The notes under the pieces: generated by a model
Database searches by the model: none
What the model saw: the letters and a program-made list of their open reading frames with translations, nothing else
Told to the model about the DNA's origin: nothing
NCBI GenBank assembly: GCA_016745315.1
Contig: CP066886.1
Coordinates: forward strand, 768,501-832,500
Source of the DNA: Arthrospira sp. PCC 9108
GTDB lineage: Bacteria > Cyanobacteriota > Cyanobacteriia > Cyanobacteriales > Microcoleaceae
Length of the DNA stretch: 64,000 nucleotides
Reading direction: 5' to 3'
Position numbers and translations under genes: made by a program
Part shown: piece after piece, positions 64,000-64,000 of the stretch
How positions within the stretch are numbered: position 1 is the stretch's first letter
Layout: the number at the start of each line of letters is the position of its first letter

Positions 64000-64000
64000 T

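Noticed and set aside
1..64000. CRISPR array or cas genes
   Set aside because: No regularly spaced repeats of 25-40 bp and no Cas motif seen; the PD-(D/E)XK protein at 4367 has no CRISPR context.

Overview
The window comes from a filamentous cyanobacterium, most likely Arthrospira/Limnospira or a close Oscillatoriales relative. The reasons are the very dense HIP1 octamer GCGATCGC, a cyanobacterial-order F1Fo ATP synthase operon with separate b and b' subunits, a KaiB-fold protein, group II introns, and a large load of toxin-antitoxin and defence remnants. The genus is inferred from gene content and style, not from an alignment.

Layout. 1-20 kb is ordinary chromosome: the purF tail, lnt, a PilT-type ATPase, a KaiB-like protein, a PD-(D/E)XK protein, the ATP synthase operon atpI-atpB-atpE-atpF2-atpF-atpH-atpA-atpG (minus strand), proS, a secreted PLD-like lipoprotein, a zinc-ribbon/RelE-like protein, a cysteine desulfurase, hisC and nadE. 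20-36 kb is an accessory island. It starts with an intact NACHT NTPase carrying an AT-rich multi-TM insert, followed by a nested run of toxin-antitoxin (TA) pairs built on a repeated promoter-plus-vapB unit, a group II intron with a second, ORF-less group II intron inside it, two tandem Uma2 genes, a decayed second NACHT gene and a DUF433/DUF5615 pair. 35.8-37.4 kb holds a divergent IS110-type recombinase whose upstream region is highly structured and may be a bridge RNA. 37.8-50.1 kb looks like an unfamiliar, decaying integrated element. It has a minimal tyrosine recombinase, RHH and winged-helix regulators, a thrice-repeated 17-bp palindrome, and about 15 mostly plus-strand genes with virion-like or membrane traits that match no family I recognise. 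50.3-58.6 kb is a mosaic of broken defence cassettes: VapBC, HicBA, a dynamin-like GTPase, MazEF, a NotI-type restriction-modification pair and hsdM. Copies of a ~480-bp unit ending the NACHT gene punctuate it. 58.6-64 kb holds a tyrosine recombinase gene split by an antisense group II intron and bracketed by perfect 61-bp inverted repeats, then a tRNA-like 3' fragment (putative att) and a gene-free 0.9-kb stretch rich in hairpins and short direct repeats.

How it fits together. The first 20 kb is stable housekeeping DNA. From 20 kb onward there is recurrent insertion, duplication and decay. Junctions often fall on GCGATCGC/GGCGAT motifs, 22-24 bp repeats have inserted inside HIP1 sites, and most defence or element genes carry one or a few single-base lesions. 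Many lesions lie in homopolymers, so a sequencing or phase-variation explanation must be tested. The in-frame stops cannot be explained that way. Reading through the lesions recovers several genes that short ORFs alone would miss: a NotI-family endonuclease, an RHH regulator, HicB, DUF5615, MazF, dynamin-like and recombinase proteins.
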